Source: an uncultured Lachnospiraceae bacterium | GTDB lineage: Bacteria > Bacillota_A > Clostridia > Lachnospirales > Lachnospiraceae | Assembly: GCA_905200565.1 (NCBI GenBank) | Contig: CAJKKX010000170.1 | Coordinates: 1-5,786 of the forward strand | Reading direction: 5' to 3' | DNA: 5,786 bases | Shown: one piece after another, positions 1-5,143 of the stretch | How positions within the stretch are numbered: position 1 is the stretch's first letter | Layout: each line of letters begins with the position of its first letter | Position numbers and translations under genes: made by a program | Notes under the pieces: generated by a model | The model's input: the letters and a program-made list of their open reading frames with translations, nothing else | The model's database searches: none | What the model was told of the DNA's origin: nothing

Positions 1-380
1 GCGCTGACCGCCATCGCCCCCAGAGCCAGAGATTCCCCGCAGGTGGAACATGCCCCGTACAGTCCAAACAGCGGAATATTCGTATCCATCACCCCAAAAC
101 TGGTAGCGATCAACTGTCCCAGAAGATCCCCGCCGAAAAGATAACGAATCTCAGACGGCAGAAGTTTTGCCTTTCCCAGAGCTGTCTGCAAAGCCTCTTT
201 TTGCAGCGTGCTTTCTGCCTTTTCCCAGGAATCCTCCCCAAACATGGCGTCCTCGCAGACCAGGTCAAATTTTTTTCCAAGCGGCCCTTCTCCCTCTTTC
301 TTTCCCACGACCGATGCGGCGCTGATGATGTGCGGCGCCCGCTCGAACTGTATGCTTTGCTGTCCCATTTTCTGATCCAT
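1..380 (-). CDS. spoVAD: Stage V sporulation protein AD (SpoVAD), N-terminal part, gene cut by the left edge
   Basis: SpoVAD is a thiolase-fold protein of the SpoVA machinery in the inner spore membrane. It binds dipicolinic acid and is needed for its uptake into the forespore (known for the family). Only residues 1-126 and two bases of the next codon are present; full-length members are about 340 residues. Recognisable blocks are IISAASVVGKKEGEGPLG (residues 18-35), MFGEDSWEKAE (46-56), FGGDLLGQLIATSFG (82-96) and FGLYGACSTCGESLALGAMAV (starting at 105). C111 lies in the position of the thiolase nucleophilic cysteine. The ATG at 380-378 is preceded by AGGTGAG with a 6-base gap, which settles the start. 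A longer reading from a GTG at 391 is in another frame and is not this protein. In B. subtilis and Clostridia spoVAD follows spoVAC; here the upstream side is a divergent control region, so spoVAD is the first gene of its unit. Confidence 0.93.
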   Translation of the reverse strand, partial: MDQKMGQQSIQFERAPHIISAASVVGKKEGEGPLGKKFDLVCEDAMFGEDSWEKAESTLQKEALQTALGKAKLLPSEIRYLFGGDLLGQLIATSFGVMDTNIPLFGLYGACSTCGESLALGAMAVS

Positions 381-454
381 GTCGTTCTCACCTTTCTGAA
401 CCATTTCTTTTTTATACAGTCTTTCCGTTTTTTTCAAAAAGATACACTCTCCGC

Positions 455-468
455 CTGTTTGAAAACAG
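455..468. repeat. Short inverted repeat just upstream of the rightward -35 box
   Basis: CTGTTT-GA-AAACAG is a perfect 6-bp inverted repeat with a 2-base centre, ending one base before the TTGTCC -35 element. It could be half of an operator, or chance in an AT-rich stretch. No known regulator motif is recognised. Confidence 0.3.
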
Positions 469-497
469 TTGTCCGTCCCACAAAATTATGCTATACT
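469..497 (+). promoter_or_regulatory. Sigma-A promoter with extended -10 for the glycosyltransferase operon
   Basis: TTGTCC (469-474) is separated by 17 bases from TATACT (492-497), and a TG at 489-490 one base before the -10 makes it an extended -10 element. The -10 matches consensus at 5 of 6 and the -35 at 4 of 6. The predicted transcription start is about 503-505, leaving a leader of about 86 bases before the ATG at 590. It is the only well formed rightward promoter seen upstream of the four-gene operon. Confidence 0.7.
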
Positions 498-513
498 TTT
501 TTGTAACTGTTCA
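484..513 (-). promoter_or_regulatory. Candidate sigma-G (forespore) promoter for spoVAD
   Basis: On the minus strand TGAACA (513-508) is followed after 17 bases by CATAATT (490-484). This is close to the Bacillus/Clostridium sigma-G consensus TGAATA-N17/18-CATACTA, and sigma-G drives spoVA operons in known spore formers. Transcription would start near 477, giving a leader of roughly 97 bases before spoVAD, which is rather long. The placement fits an expected regulon member, but the match is imperfect (5 of 6 and 5 of 7), so this remains a prediction. A less good alternative lies nearer the gene around CTGTATA (419-413), with no well spaced -35. Confidence 0.42.
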
Positions 514-529
514 GTACCTTCACAGTTAC
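503..529. repeat. Inverted repeat GTAACTGT-N11-ACAGTTAC at the predicted transcription start
   Basis: Perfect 8-bp arms occur at 503-510 and 522-529. A further partial copy, AGTTACG at 553-559, repeats the AGTTACG at 524-530 in the same orientation, 29 bases downstream. In DNA this could be an operator covering the start point of the rightward operon and the -35 region of the candidate spoVAD promoter. In RNA it would form a hairpin at the very 5' end of the leader. No U-run follows, so it is not a terminator. No named regulator can be assigned. Confidence 0.5.
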
Positions 530-575
530 GATGTAAAAATCCATGAAAAAATAGTTACGCTTTTTTCAAAAAATC

Positions 576-580
576 AGGAG
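576..580 (+). promoter_or_regulatory. Ribosome binding site that fixes the glycosyltransferase start
   Basis: AGGAG at 576-580 stands 9 bases before the ATG at 590. The in-frame ATG at 488 has no comparable site and lies within the promoter itself, so the downstream start is preferred. Confidence 0.75.
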
Positions 581-589
581 ACTTTTATC

Positions 590-1540
590 ATGTTAGTATC
601 TGTTGTGATTCCCTGTTATAATTCTCAGGACTCCATCGGCAAAGTCGTAGAGCTGACGATCGCGGAGTTTCAGAAAATGCCGCAATATACCTATGAATTC
701 ATTCTGGTAAATGATGATTCAAAGGATGGCACTTTCGCAAAAATCCGCGAACTTTCGGAAACATACCCCTGTGTCCGGGGCATTGACCTGGCACGGAATT
801 TTGGACAGCACAATGCGCTGATGGCTGCCCTGAACTATACAAACGGCGACCTCATTGTGGGCATGGATGATGATTTGCAGACGCATCCGTCCCAGATGTA
901 CAAGCTTCTGGACAAGATTTTAGAAGGCTATGACCTGGTATATGGCAACTATGCCAAACGAAAAAATTCTTTTCTGAAAAATCTTTCCAGCAAATTTAAC
1001 AAAGTGACCTCCCGCATCCTTTTAGGACGCCCCAAAAATATTGTTTCCAGCAATTACTGGGTCATTACCCGTCTCGTTCGGGATGAAGCCATAAAATATA
1101 CCAACTATAACCCTTACATAGACGCTATCTTTTACCGTGTCACCAATCATATTGCCGATGTGACGATCGAGCACCACCAGAGAGAGCAGGGTTCTTCGAA
1201 CTATACCTTCCGAAAACTTGTAAAGCTCTGGATGGCCTACTGGAATTTCTCTGTCGTTCCGCTGAGAATCTCCTCTCTGCTCGGCTCCCTTTTTGCTTTC
1301 GGAGGCTTTCTTGGATTTATAGCGATTCTGATCCGGCAGCTCGTCGCCCCCAGCTCCCAGATGGGATGGGCCTCGATCATGTGCGCCATGCTTCTGTTTT
1401 TCGGATTCGTCCTGCTGGTGCTTGGCATCATCGGAGAATATCTTGGAAAGATCATGCTCTGCATCAACAATACGCCCCAGTACATCATACGGGAGACGGT
1501 AAATACCGCCAAAGAAAAGAAGGAGAATACCGATGCGTAA
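590..1540 (+). CDS. GT2 family polyprenyl-phosphate glycosyltransferase (ArnC/GtrB/CsbB-like)
   Basis: The 316-residue product matches membrane-anchored GT2 enzymes that move a sugar from a nucleotide donor to undecaprenyl phosphate on the inner face of the membrane. A GT-A fold opens with VSVVIPCYN (residues 3-11), then VNDDSKDGT (40-48) and MDDDLQTHP (92-100), whose Asp residues 93-95 fill the DxD metal and nucleotide site. R198 and GSSNYTFRKL (201-210) fit the family's R..G.S.Y...KL block. Two transmembrane helices follow, about 227-250 and 262-286, then GEYLGKI and the PQYIIRE tail typical of this group. An in-frame ATG at 488 would add 34 residues, but it sits inside the promoter, lacks an RBS, and precedes the family's normal start. 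The gene leads a four-gene operon and overlaps the ATP-grasp gene by 8 bases. The donor sugar cannot be told from the sequence. Confidence 0.9.
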   Translation: MLVSVVIPCYNSQDSIGKVVELTIAEFQKMPQYTYEFILVNDDSKDGTFAKIRELSETYPCVRGIDLARNFGQHNALMAALNYTNGDLIVGMDDDLQTHPSQMYKLLDKILEGYDLVYGNYAKRKNSFLKNLSSKFNKVTSRILLGRPKNIVSSNYWVITRLVRDEAIKYTNYNPYIDAIFYRVTNHIADVTIEHHQREQGSSNYTFRKLVKLWMAYWNFSVVPLRISSLLGSLFAFGGFLGFIAILIRQLVAPSSQMGWASIMCAMLLFFGFVLLVLGIIGEYLGKIMLCINNTPQYIIRETVNTAKEKKENTDA

Positions 1541-2744
1541 ACTGCTGATTCTGGGCGCCGGTATTTACCAGGTACCCCTGATTAAAAAAGCAAAAAAAAT
1601 GGGCCTTTACACCATTGCCGCCAGTTATGCCGGAAATTATCCCGGACTTTCCCTGGCCGATGAAACCTGGGAGGTGGACACGACAGATGCTGTCCGCCTG
1701 ACCGCCCTTGCAAAACAGGCGGACATTTCCGGCGTCTGCACCTCTGGCACCGACGTAGCGATCCTTTCTCTGGGGACGATCTGCGAAGAGCTCGGACTTC
1801 CCGGCGTTCCTCTGGCCTGCGCCCGGCTTGTCACAGACAAAGCCAGAATGAAGCGCGCCTTTTTCCATCATAAGGTATCCACGCCCGAAGCTTTCCCTGT
1901 AACTTCCCTGTCTGATGCACGGGAAGCTTTCAAAAAGCTCGCCCCGCCTGTTATCGTAAAAGCGGTAGACAGCTCCGGAAGCCGCGGCGTCACCCGTGCG
2001 GACACTTTCGATGAACTGGCCGAAGCGTACCAGGCTGCGAAAAGCGTCACCAAAAAGGATTATGTACTGGTCGAACGCTTTCTGACGTCAAAAGAGGAAA
2101 TCGGGGTGGACGGCTTTATCTCAAACGGGAAAATCCGTTTTCTTCTTCCCCACGGAAAATTCACCCATACCACGAACGGAACCACCCTTCCGGAAGGCCA
2201 CTTTTTTCCTTACTGCTGCACACCCTCTCTGGAACGTGAGATTACGACGCAGATGGAACGCGCCATCACCGCCGTCGGAATGAATAACTGTGCTGTCAAT
2301 GCAGACGTACTGATCAATGACGGCCATGCTTTCATTCTGGAGATCGGTGCCAGAGCAGGCGCTACCTGCATCCCGGAGCTTATCTCCACCTATTGCGGGT
2401 TCGACTACTATGAGCAGATGATCCGGCAGGCGCTGGGGGAAACACCGGACTTTACCAGAAAGGTATCCCGCCCCTGCATGGCAAAGCTGCTGTTTTCCGG
2501 CCTTGACGGGATTCTGACCGATATTTCCCAGGAAACGCTTGCCATGCTGCGCCGCTCCTGCATCGACCTTTCCCTGGATTATCCCGTGGGCGCACATGTC
2601 GAGAAAGTCGAAAACGGAACGAGCCGGATTGGTCAGGTAATCCTTGAGACCTCCAGCGAGCAGGAGCTGAACAAAATGATGTCGCGCATACGACAAACAA
2701 TAAAAGTGAACGGAGTTGACCTGGAAACCTTATGGAACGAATGA
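1533..2744 (+). CDS. ATP-grasp ligase of unknown substrate
   Basis: The 403-residue product is an ATP-grasp enzyme, a family that activates a carboxylate as acyl phosphate with ATP and joins it to an amine or other nucleophile. The N-terminal pre-ATP-grasp domain starts with LLILGAGIYQVPLIKKAKKMG (from residue 4). TDKARMKRAFFHHKVSTPEA (101-120) is the usual entry to the ATP-binding domain. PVIVKAVDSSGSRGV (139-153) is the glycine-rich phosphate loop. VLVERFLTSKEEIGVDGF (178-195) supplies the hinge and Glu residues, and HAFILEIGARAGA (265-277) is the metal-site strand. There, the common E-x-N-x-R reads E270-I-G-A-R274, so Gly stands in place of Asn. It resembles PurK/CarB-like and amino-acid-ligase relatives, but I cannot name the substrate. 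AAGGAG 7 bases before the ATG is a strong RBS. It overlaps the glycosyltransferase by 8 bases, which points to coupled translation and a shared pathway. No signal peptide or membrane segment is visible, so it should be cytosolic. Confidence 0.88.
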   Translation: MRKLLILGAGIYQVPLIKKAKKMGLYTIAASYAGNYPGLSLADETWEVDTTDAVRLTALAKQADISGVCTSGTDVAILSLGTICEELGLPGVPLACARLVTDKARMKRAFFHHKVSTPEAFPVTSLSDAREAFKKLAPPVIVKAVDSSGSRGVTRADTFDELAEAYQAAKSVTKKDYVLVERFLTSKEEIGVDGFISNGKIRFLLPHGKFTHTTNGTTLPEGHFFPYCCTPSLEREITTQMERAITAVGMNNCAVNADVLINDGHAFILEIGARAGATCIPELISTYCGFDYYEQMIRQALGETPDFTRKVSRPCMAKLLFSGLDGILTDISQETLAMLRRSCIDLSLDYPVGAHVEKVENGTSRIGQVILETSSEQELNKMMSRIRQTIKVNGVDLETLWNE

Positions 2745-3082
2745 AAAATTATATTCAGCTTCATTTGAATATCATGCTGTTTTCCCTTACCGGTATTTTT
2801 TCCAAGCTCGCCTCCATGCAGTATAAGGAGCACGGCCTTGCCGGATGGATGTTTTATCTTTTTTTGTTTTTGATGATTGCCAACTGCGGAATTTACGCTC
2901 TCGCCTGGCAGCAGATCATAAAAAAATTTGATCTTTCCACAGCATATGCCCACCGCAGCGTCTACCTGATCTGGTCGCAGCTTTGGGCGGTACTGATTTT
3001 TAAAGAATCTCTCTCCTGGAATAATCTTCTGGGAATCCTTGTGGTCTTAATCGGAGTATTGGTGGTGCAGAAAAATGAGTAG
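2741..3082 (+). CDS. Small four-helix DMT/EamA-type membrane protein, first of a pair (ArnE/ArnF-like)
   Basis: The 113-residue product has four predicted membrane helices (about 8-25, 36-60, 65-88, 93-110) and the late pattern LSTAYAHRSVYLIWSQLWA...FKESLSWNNLLGILVVLIGVLVV seen in half-size drug/metabolite transporters. Such proteins work as dimers, and ArnE/ArnF flips undecaprenyl-phosphate-aminoarabinose. Helix 1 carries no Glu, so it lacks the proton-coupling residue of SMR multidrug pumps (E14 in EmrE), and a drug-efflux role is less likely. The ATG at 2741 overlaps the previous stop as ATGA, typical of reinitiation; an in-frame ATG at 2732 would add three residues (MER). Neither has a strong RBS. 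It overlaps the next gene by 8 bases. Flippase function is an inference from family and context. Confidence 0.82.
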   Translation: MKNYIQLHLNIMLFSLTGIFSKLASMQYKEHGLAGWMFYLFLFLMIANCGIYALAWQQIIKKFDLSTAYAHRSVYLIWSQLWAVLIFKESLSWNNLLGILVVLIGVLVVQKNE

Positions 3083-3413
3083 AATATTCATGTTATTGAT
3101 GTTTGCGGGAACTTTCTTTTCCGCATCCTCACAGATTTTGCTGAAACAAAGCGCAAATACGGAACATAAAAGCGGTATTTACGAGTATCTGAACTGGCGC
3201 GTTCTTGCGGCTTATGCCATCTTTTTCGGCGTACTGCTTTTGAACACCTACGCCTATACCCGTGTTCCCTATAAGTACGGCTCCGTGATTGACACTTTTA
3301 CCTATGTATTTGTCCTTCTTCTCTCCCGTTTTCTTCTAAAGGAGAAAATCACAACGGGAAAGTTTGTCGGAAACCTGATTATCATTGCCGGAATTCTGAT
3401 CTATTCCCTGTGA
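3075..3413 (+). CDS. Small four-helix DMT/EamA-type membrane protein, second of a pair (ArnE/ArnF-like)
   Basis: The 112-residue product has four predicted helices (about 4-23, 42-62, 67-88, 94-111). Helix 1 ends in SASSQILLKQSA, reminiscent of the S..GQ...KQ pattern I recall from ArnE, and it has no Glu. The late segment VLLLSRFLLKEKITTGKFVGNLIIIAGILIYSL-type layout (helix, E-K-I turn, helix) is standard for half-size DMT proteins. It is clearly different in sequence from its neighbour at 2741-3082, so a heterodimer is more likely than two copies of a homodimer. A GGTGG 9 bases before the ATG is a fair RBS, and the gene overlaps the preceding one by 8 bases. It is the last gene before a strong terminator. 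The cargo is unknown; a lipid-linked sugar made by the first gene of the operon is the natural guess. Confidence 0.82.
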   Translation: MSRIFMLLMFAGTFFSASSQILLKQSANTEHKSGIYEYLNWRVLAAYAIFFGVLLLNTYAYTRVPYKYGSVIDTFTYVFVLLLSRFLLKEKITTGKFVGNLIIIAGILIYSL

Positions 3414-3434
3414 CCGGACTTTTTCTAATGTAAC

Positions 3435-3471
3435 AGAGCCATGCTTTTCCCTCCGCATGGCTCTCTTTTTT
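3435..3471 (+). terminator. Intrinsic terminator of the glycosyltransferase/ATP-grasp/DMT operon
   Basis: A perfect 10-bp stem (AGAGCCATGC at 3435-3444 and GCATGGCTCT at 3455-3464) with a 10-base loop is followed by C and six T residues. It begins 22 bases after the last stop codon. Read on the minus strand the stem has no T-run after it, so it is not a good terminator for the convergent rpoD gene, although that transcript could also pass into it. Confidence 0.93.
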
Positions 3472-3484
3472 CGTCTTATATCAT

Positions 3485-4615
3485 TTATACCAGAAAATCC
3501 TTCAGTCTTTTACTTCTCGATGGATGTCTGAGCTTTCTGAGCGCTTTCGCCTCAATCTGGCGGATACGCTCTCTGGTGACGTTAAATTCCTTTCCTACCT
3601 CCTCAAGCGTGCGGGCGCGGCCGTCCTCCAGGCCAAACCGCAGACGAACCACCTGCCGCTCTCTGTCCGTCAGAGATTCAAGCGCTGCGCTCAGCTCCTC
3701 ACGCAGCATGGAAAACGCCGCGGAGTCCGCCGGGGAAAGAATCGAATCATCCTCAATAAAATCTCCCAGATGGCTGTCGTCCTCCTCGCCAATCGGCGTG
3801 TCAAGCGATACCGGATCGCGGGAAATTTTCAATACCTCCCGCACACGGGACACTGGCACATTCAGCCTGTCCGCGACCTCCTCAGGGGTGGGTTCCCTGC
3901 CAAGTTCCTGCAAAAGTGTTCTCGTCATACGCAGAGTTTTATTTATCGTTTCCACCATATGTACCGGCACGCGGATCGTTCTTCCCGTATCCGCGATACC
4001 TCTCGTGATCGCCTGTCGGATCCACCACGTGGCATAAGTACTGAACTTATATCCCTTCGTGTAGTCAAACTTGTCCACGGCTTTCATAAGTCCCATATTT
4101 CCCTCCTGAATCAGATCCAGGAAGGGCATCCCACGCCCCATATATTTCTTGGCGATGCTAACCACGAGACGCAGATTGGCTTCCGTCAGAGCCTTCTTCG
4201 CTTCCTCGTCGCCCTCTTCCACGCGCCTTGCCAGCGCAACTTCCTGTTCCGTCGTAAGAAGAGGGACATTTCCGATCTCCTTCAGATACATACGAACCGG
4301 ATCTTCTGTACTGACGCCTTCCAGTACGTCTGCATCATCAATTAACTCTACCTCTTCTTCCTCTCTGAGAAGCATATCATCATCATTATCGATCAGAAGT
4401 TCCTCAGCGTCATTCTCTTTCACACCGTTCTGCATAATATCGATGTTGTTCTTCTCCAGGAACTCCAAAATCAGATCCATCTTATCTTCATCCAACTGCA
4501 TACCCGAAAAAGCATCGTTGATTTCATTATATTCCAGAACGTTTCTTTTCGTCTTGGCTTTTTCAATAAGGCCAAGTAAGGTTTTGGTGAACTGTTCTTC
4601 CTGCATTTGATCCAT
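3485..4615 (-). CDS. rpoD: Primary (housekeeping) RNA polymerase sigma factor RpoD/SigA
   Basis: The 376-residue product is a complete group 1 sigma-70 factor, which directs RNA polymerase to vegetative promoters. An acidic N-terminal region 1.1 (about 1-100) precedes region 1.2 with [17 protein letters not shown] (105-121). Region 2 has [27 protein letters not shown] (from 147) and the -10 recognition helix [19 protein letters not shown] (191-209). Region 3 covers about 215-300, and region 4.2 ends with [20 protein letters not shown] (336-355), the -35 recognition helix-turn-helix, then [15 protein letters not shown]. The length fits SigA of B. subtilis and Clostridia (about 370). AGGAG lies 9 bases before the ATG at 4615. 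The upstream gene is lspA-like rather than the usual dnaG, and a promoter with TTGACA lies in the gap. It converges on the plus-strand operon with about 14 bases between its stop and the T-run of that operon's terminator. Confidence 0.97.
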   Translation of the reverse strand: MDQMQEEQFTKTLLGLIEKAKTKRNVLEYNEINDAFSGMQLDEDKMDLILEFLEKNNIDIMQNGVKENDAEELLIDNDDDMLLREEEEVELIDDADVLEGVSTEDPVRMYLKEIGNVPLLTTEQEVALARRVEEGDEEAKKALTEANLRLVVSIAKKYMGRGMPFLDLIQEGNMGLMKAVDKFDYTKGYKFSTYATWWIRQAITRGIADTGRTIRVPVHMVETINKTLRMTRTLLQELGREPTPEEVADRLNVPVSRVREVLKISRDPVSLDTPIGEEDDSHLGDFIEDDSILSPADSAAFSMLREELSAALESLTDRERQVVRLRFGLEDGRARTLEEVGKEFNVTRERIRQIEAKALRKLRHPSRSKRLKDFLV

Positions 4616-4661
4616 AACATCTATCTCCTATTCACATTTGCTTTCCTCTTTCGTATCTTTT

Positions 4662-4690
4662 AGCCTACCATTTTTGACAGAACCTGTCAA
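4662..4690 (-). promoter_or_regulatory. Likely sigma-A promoter for rpoD
   Basis: On the minus strand a perfect TTGACA (4690-4685) is followed after 17 bases by TAGGCT (4667-4662), preceded by TGG, which gives an extended -10. The -10 hexamer itself is weak (3 of 6). Transcription would start around 4655, about 40 bases before the rpoD ATG. The -35 overlaps the lspA stop codon, so rpoD can be made separately from, or in addition to, clpX-lspA readthrough. Confidence 0.6.
4674..4690. repeat. Perfect dyad TTGACAG-AAC-CTGTCAA over the rpoD -35 and the lspA stop
   Basis: Seven-bp arms at 4674-4680 and 4684-4690 flank a 3-base centre. The dyad contains the -35 TTGACA of the rpoD promoter on the minus strand and the stop codon of lspA (4689-4687). 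No T-run follows on either strand, so it is not a terminator. It could be an operator for control of rpoD, or a small hairpin at the end of the lspA message. No known regulator motif is recognised. Confidence 0.55.
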
Positions 4691-5142
4691 CGCCTACGTT
4701 CACAATTTCCAAAAACTGACAAAAATGCTCCCAAAAAGATAAAAATATCGCCGATATTAAACACGATTTCCCGAAGTTTCTTCCATTTTGACGGGAAACT
4801 GAAGTAGTCCACTACATATCCCCGTCTCAGTCTGTCGACCACATTGCTGCACGCCCCTCCGACGAGAAAAGCCAGACCTGTCTTTTTCAGACGGCGTCCC
4901 TTCTTTTTCAAAAGAGACGCATATACGCCCGCAAGGCACGCGGTAATGCCCATTGAAAATCCAGCCACCATCTGCTGGCGGTCCTGCATAAAATTCAGCA
5001 TCGCCCCCCGGTTATGAGACTTTCTCAATAGCACATGCCCTCCCAGGGTCTTCTCCTGAAAATTATCTGGTTTCGCTTCAAAATAGCGCTTTAAAAAAGA
5101 ATCCCCTGCAAAAATCAAAAGAGTCATTAAAACATAGATCAT
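4687..5142 (-). CDS. lspA: Signal peptidase II (lipoprotein signal peptidase) family protein
   Basis: Signal peptidase II is a membrane aspartyl protease that cuts the signal peptide from prolipoproteins after lipid attachment to the +1 Cys. The 151-residue product has the family blocks in order: GDSFLKR with D14, SHNRGAMLNF (42-51) for the NxGA motif, GGACSNVVDRLRRGYVVDYFSF (from 95) with N100, D103 and D112, and VFNIGDIFIFLGA (127-139) with N129 and D132. D132 is one member of the catalytic aspartate pair and the partner is D103 or D112; all are kept. About four membrane helices are expected, with a basic tail CERRR. The NRGAMLNF block differs from the common NxGAAFG, so this could be a divergent paralogue beside a more standard LspA elsewhere. 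GGAGG with a 5-base gap precedes the ATG; only one base separates it from the clpX stop, so the two are co-transcribed. Confidence 0.88.
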   Translation of the reverse strand: MIYVLMTLLIFAGDSFLKRYFEAKPDNFQEKTLGGHVLLRKSHNRGAMLNFMQDRQQMVAGFSMGITACLAGVYASLLKKKGRRLKKTGLAFLVGGACSNVVDRLRRGYVVDYFSFPSKWKKLREIVFNIGDIFIFLGAFLSVFGNCERRR

Positions 5143-5143
5143 C

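Noticed and set aside
110..391. Minus-strand reading frame of 93 residues starting with GTG at 391
   Set aside because: It overlaps spoVAD in another frame; the spoVAD frame has clear family motifs and the better placed RBS, while this one is Arg/Trp-rich with no recognisable motif.
201..506. Plus-strand reading frame of 101 residues across the spoVAD start and the divergent promoters
   Set aside because: It is antisense to spoVAD, has no RBS or motif, and would cover the promoter region.
488..589. Longer N-terminus for the glycosyltransferase from an ATG at 488
   Set aside because: The ATG lies before the predicted transcription start, has no RBS, and the added 34 residues do not belong to the GT2 family; the ATG at 590 has AGGAG and starts directly at the GT-A fold.
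2121..2696. Minus-strand reading frame of 191 residues inside the ATP-grasp gene
   Set aside because: It is an antisense shadow of a well supported gene, with Cys/Gly/Arg-rich sequence and no recognisable domain.
3435..3471. Bidirectional terminator serving rpoD as well
   Set aside because: On the minus strand the stem is followed by GTTACATTAG rather than a T-run, so only the plus-strand function is supported.
3524..4345. Plus-strand reading frame of 273 residues opposite rpoD
   Set aside because: It lies fully antisense to a complete, conserved sigma factor gene and shows no domain or RBS.
4674..4690. Terminator for lspA
   Set aside because: The dyad is followed by AAAATGG on the minus strand, not by T residues, and it overlaps the lspA stop codon and the rpoD -35.
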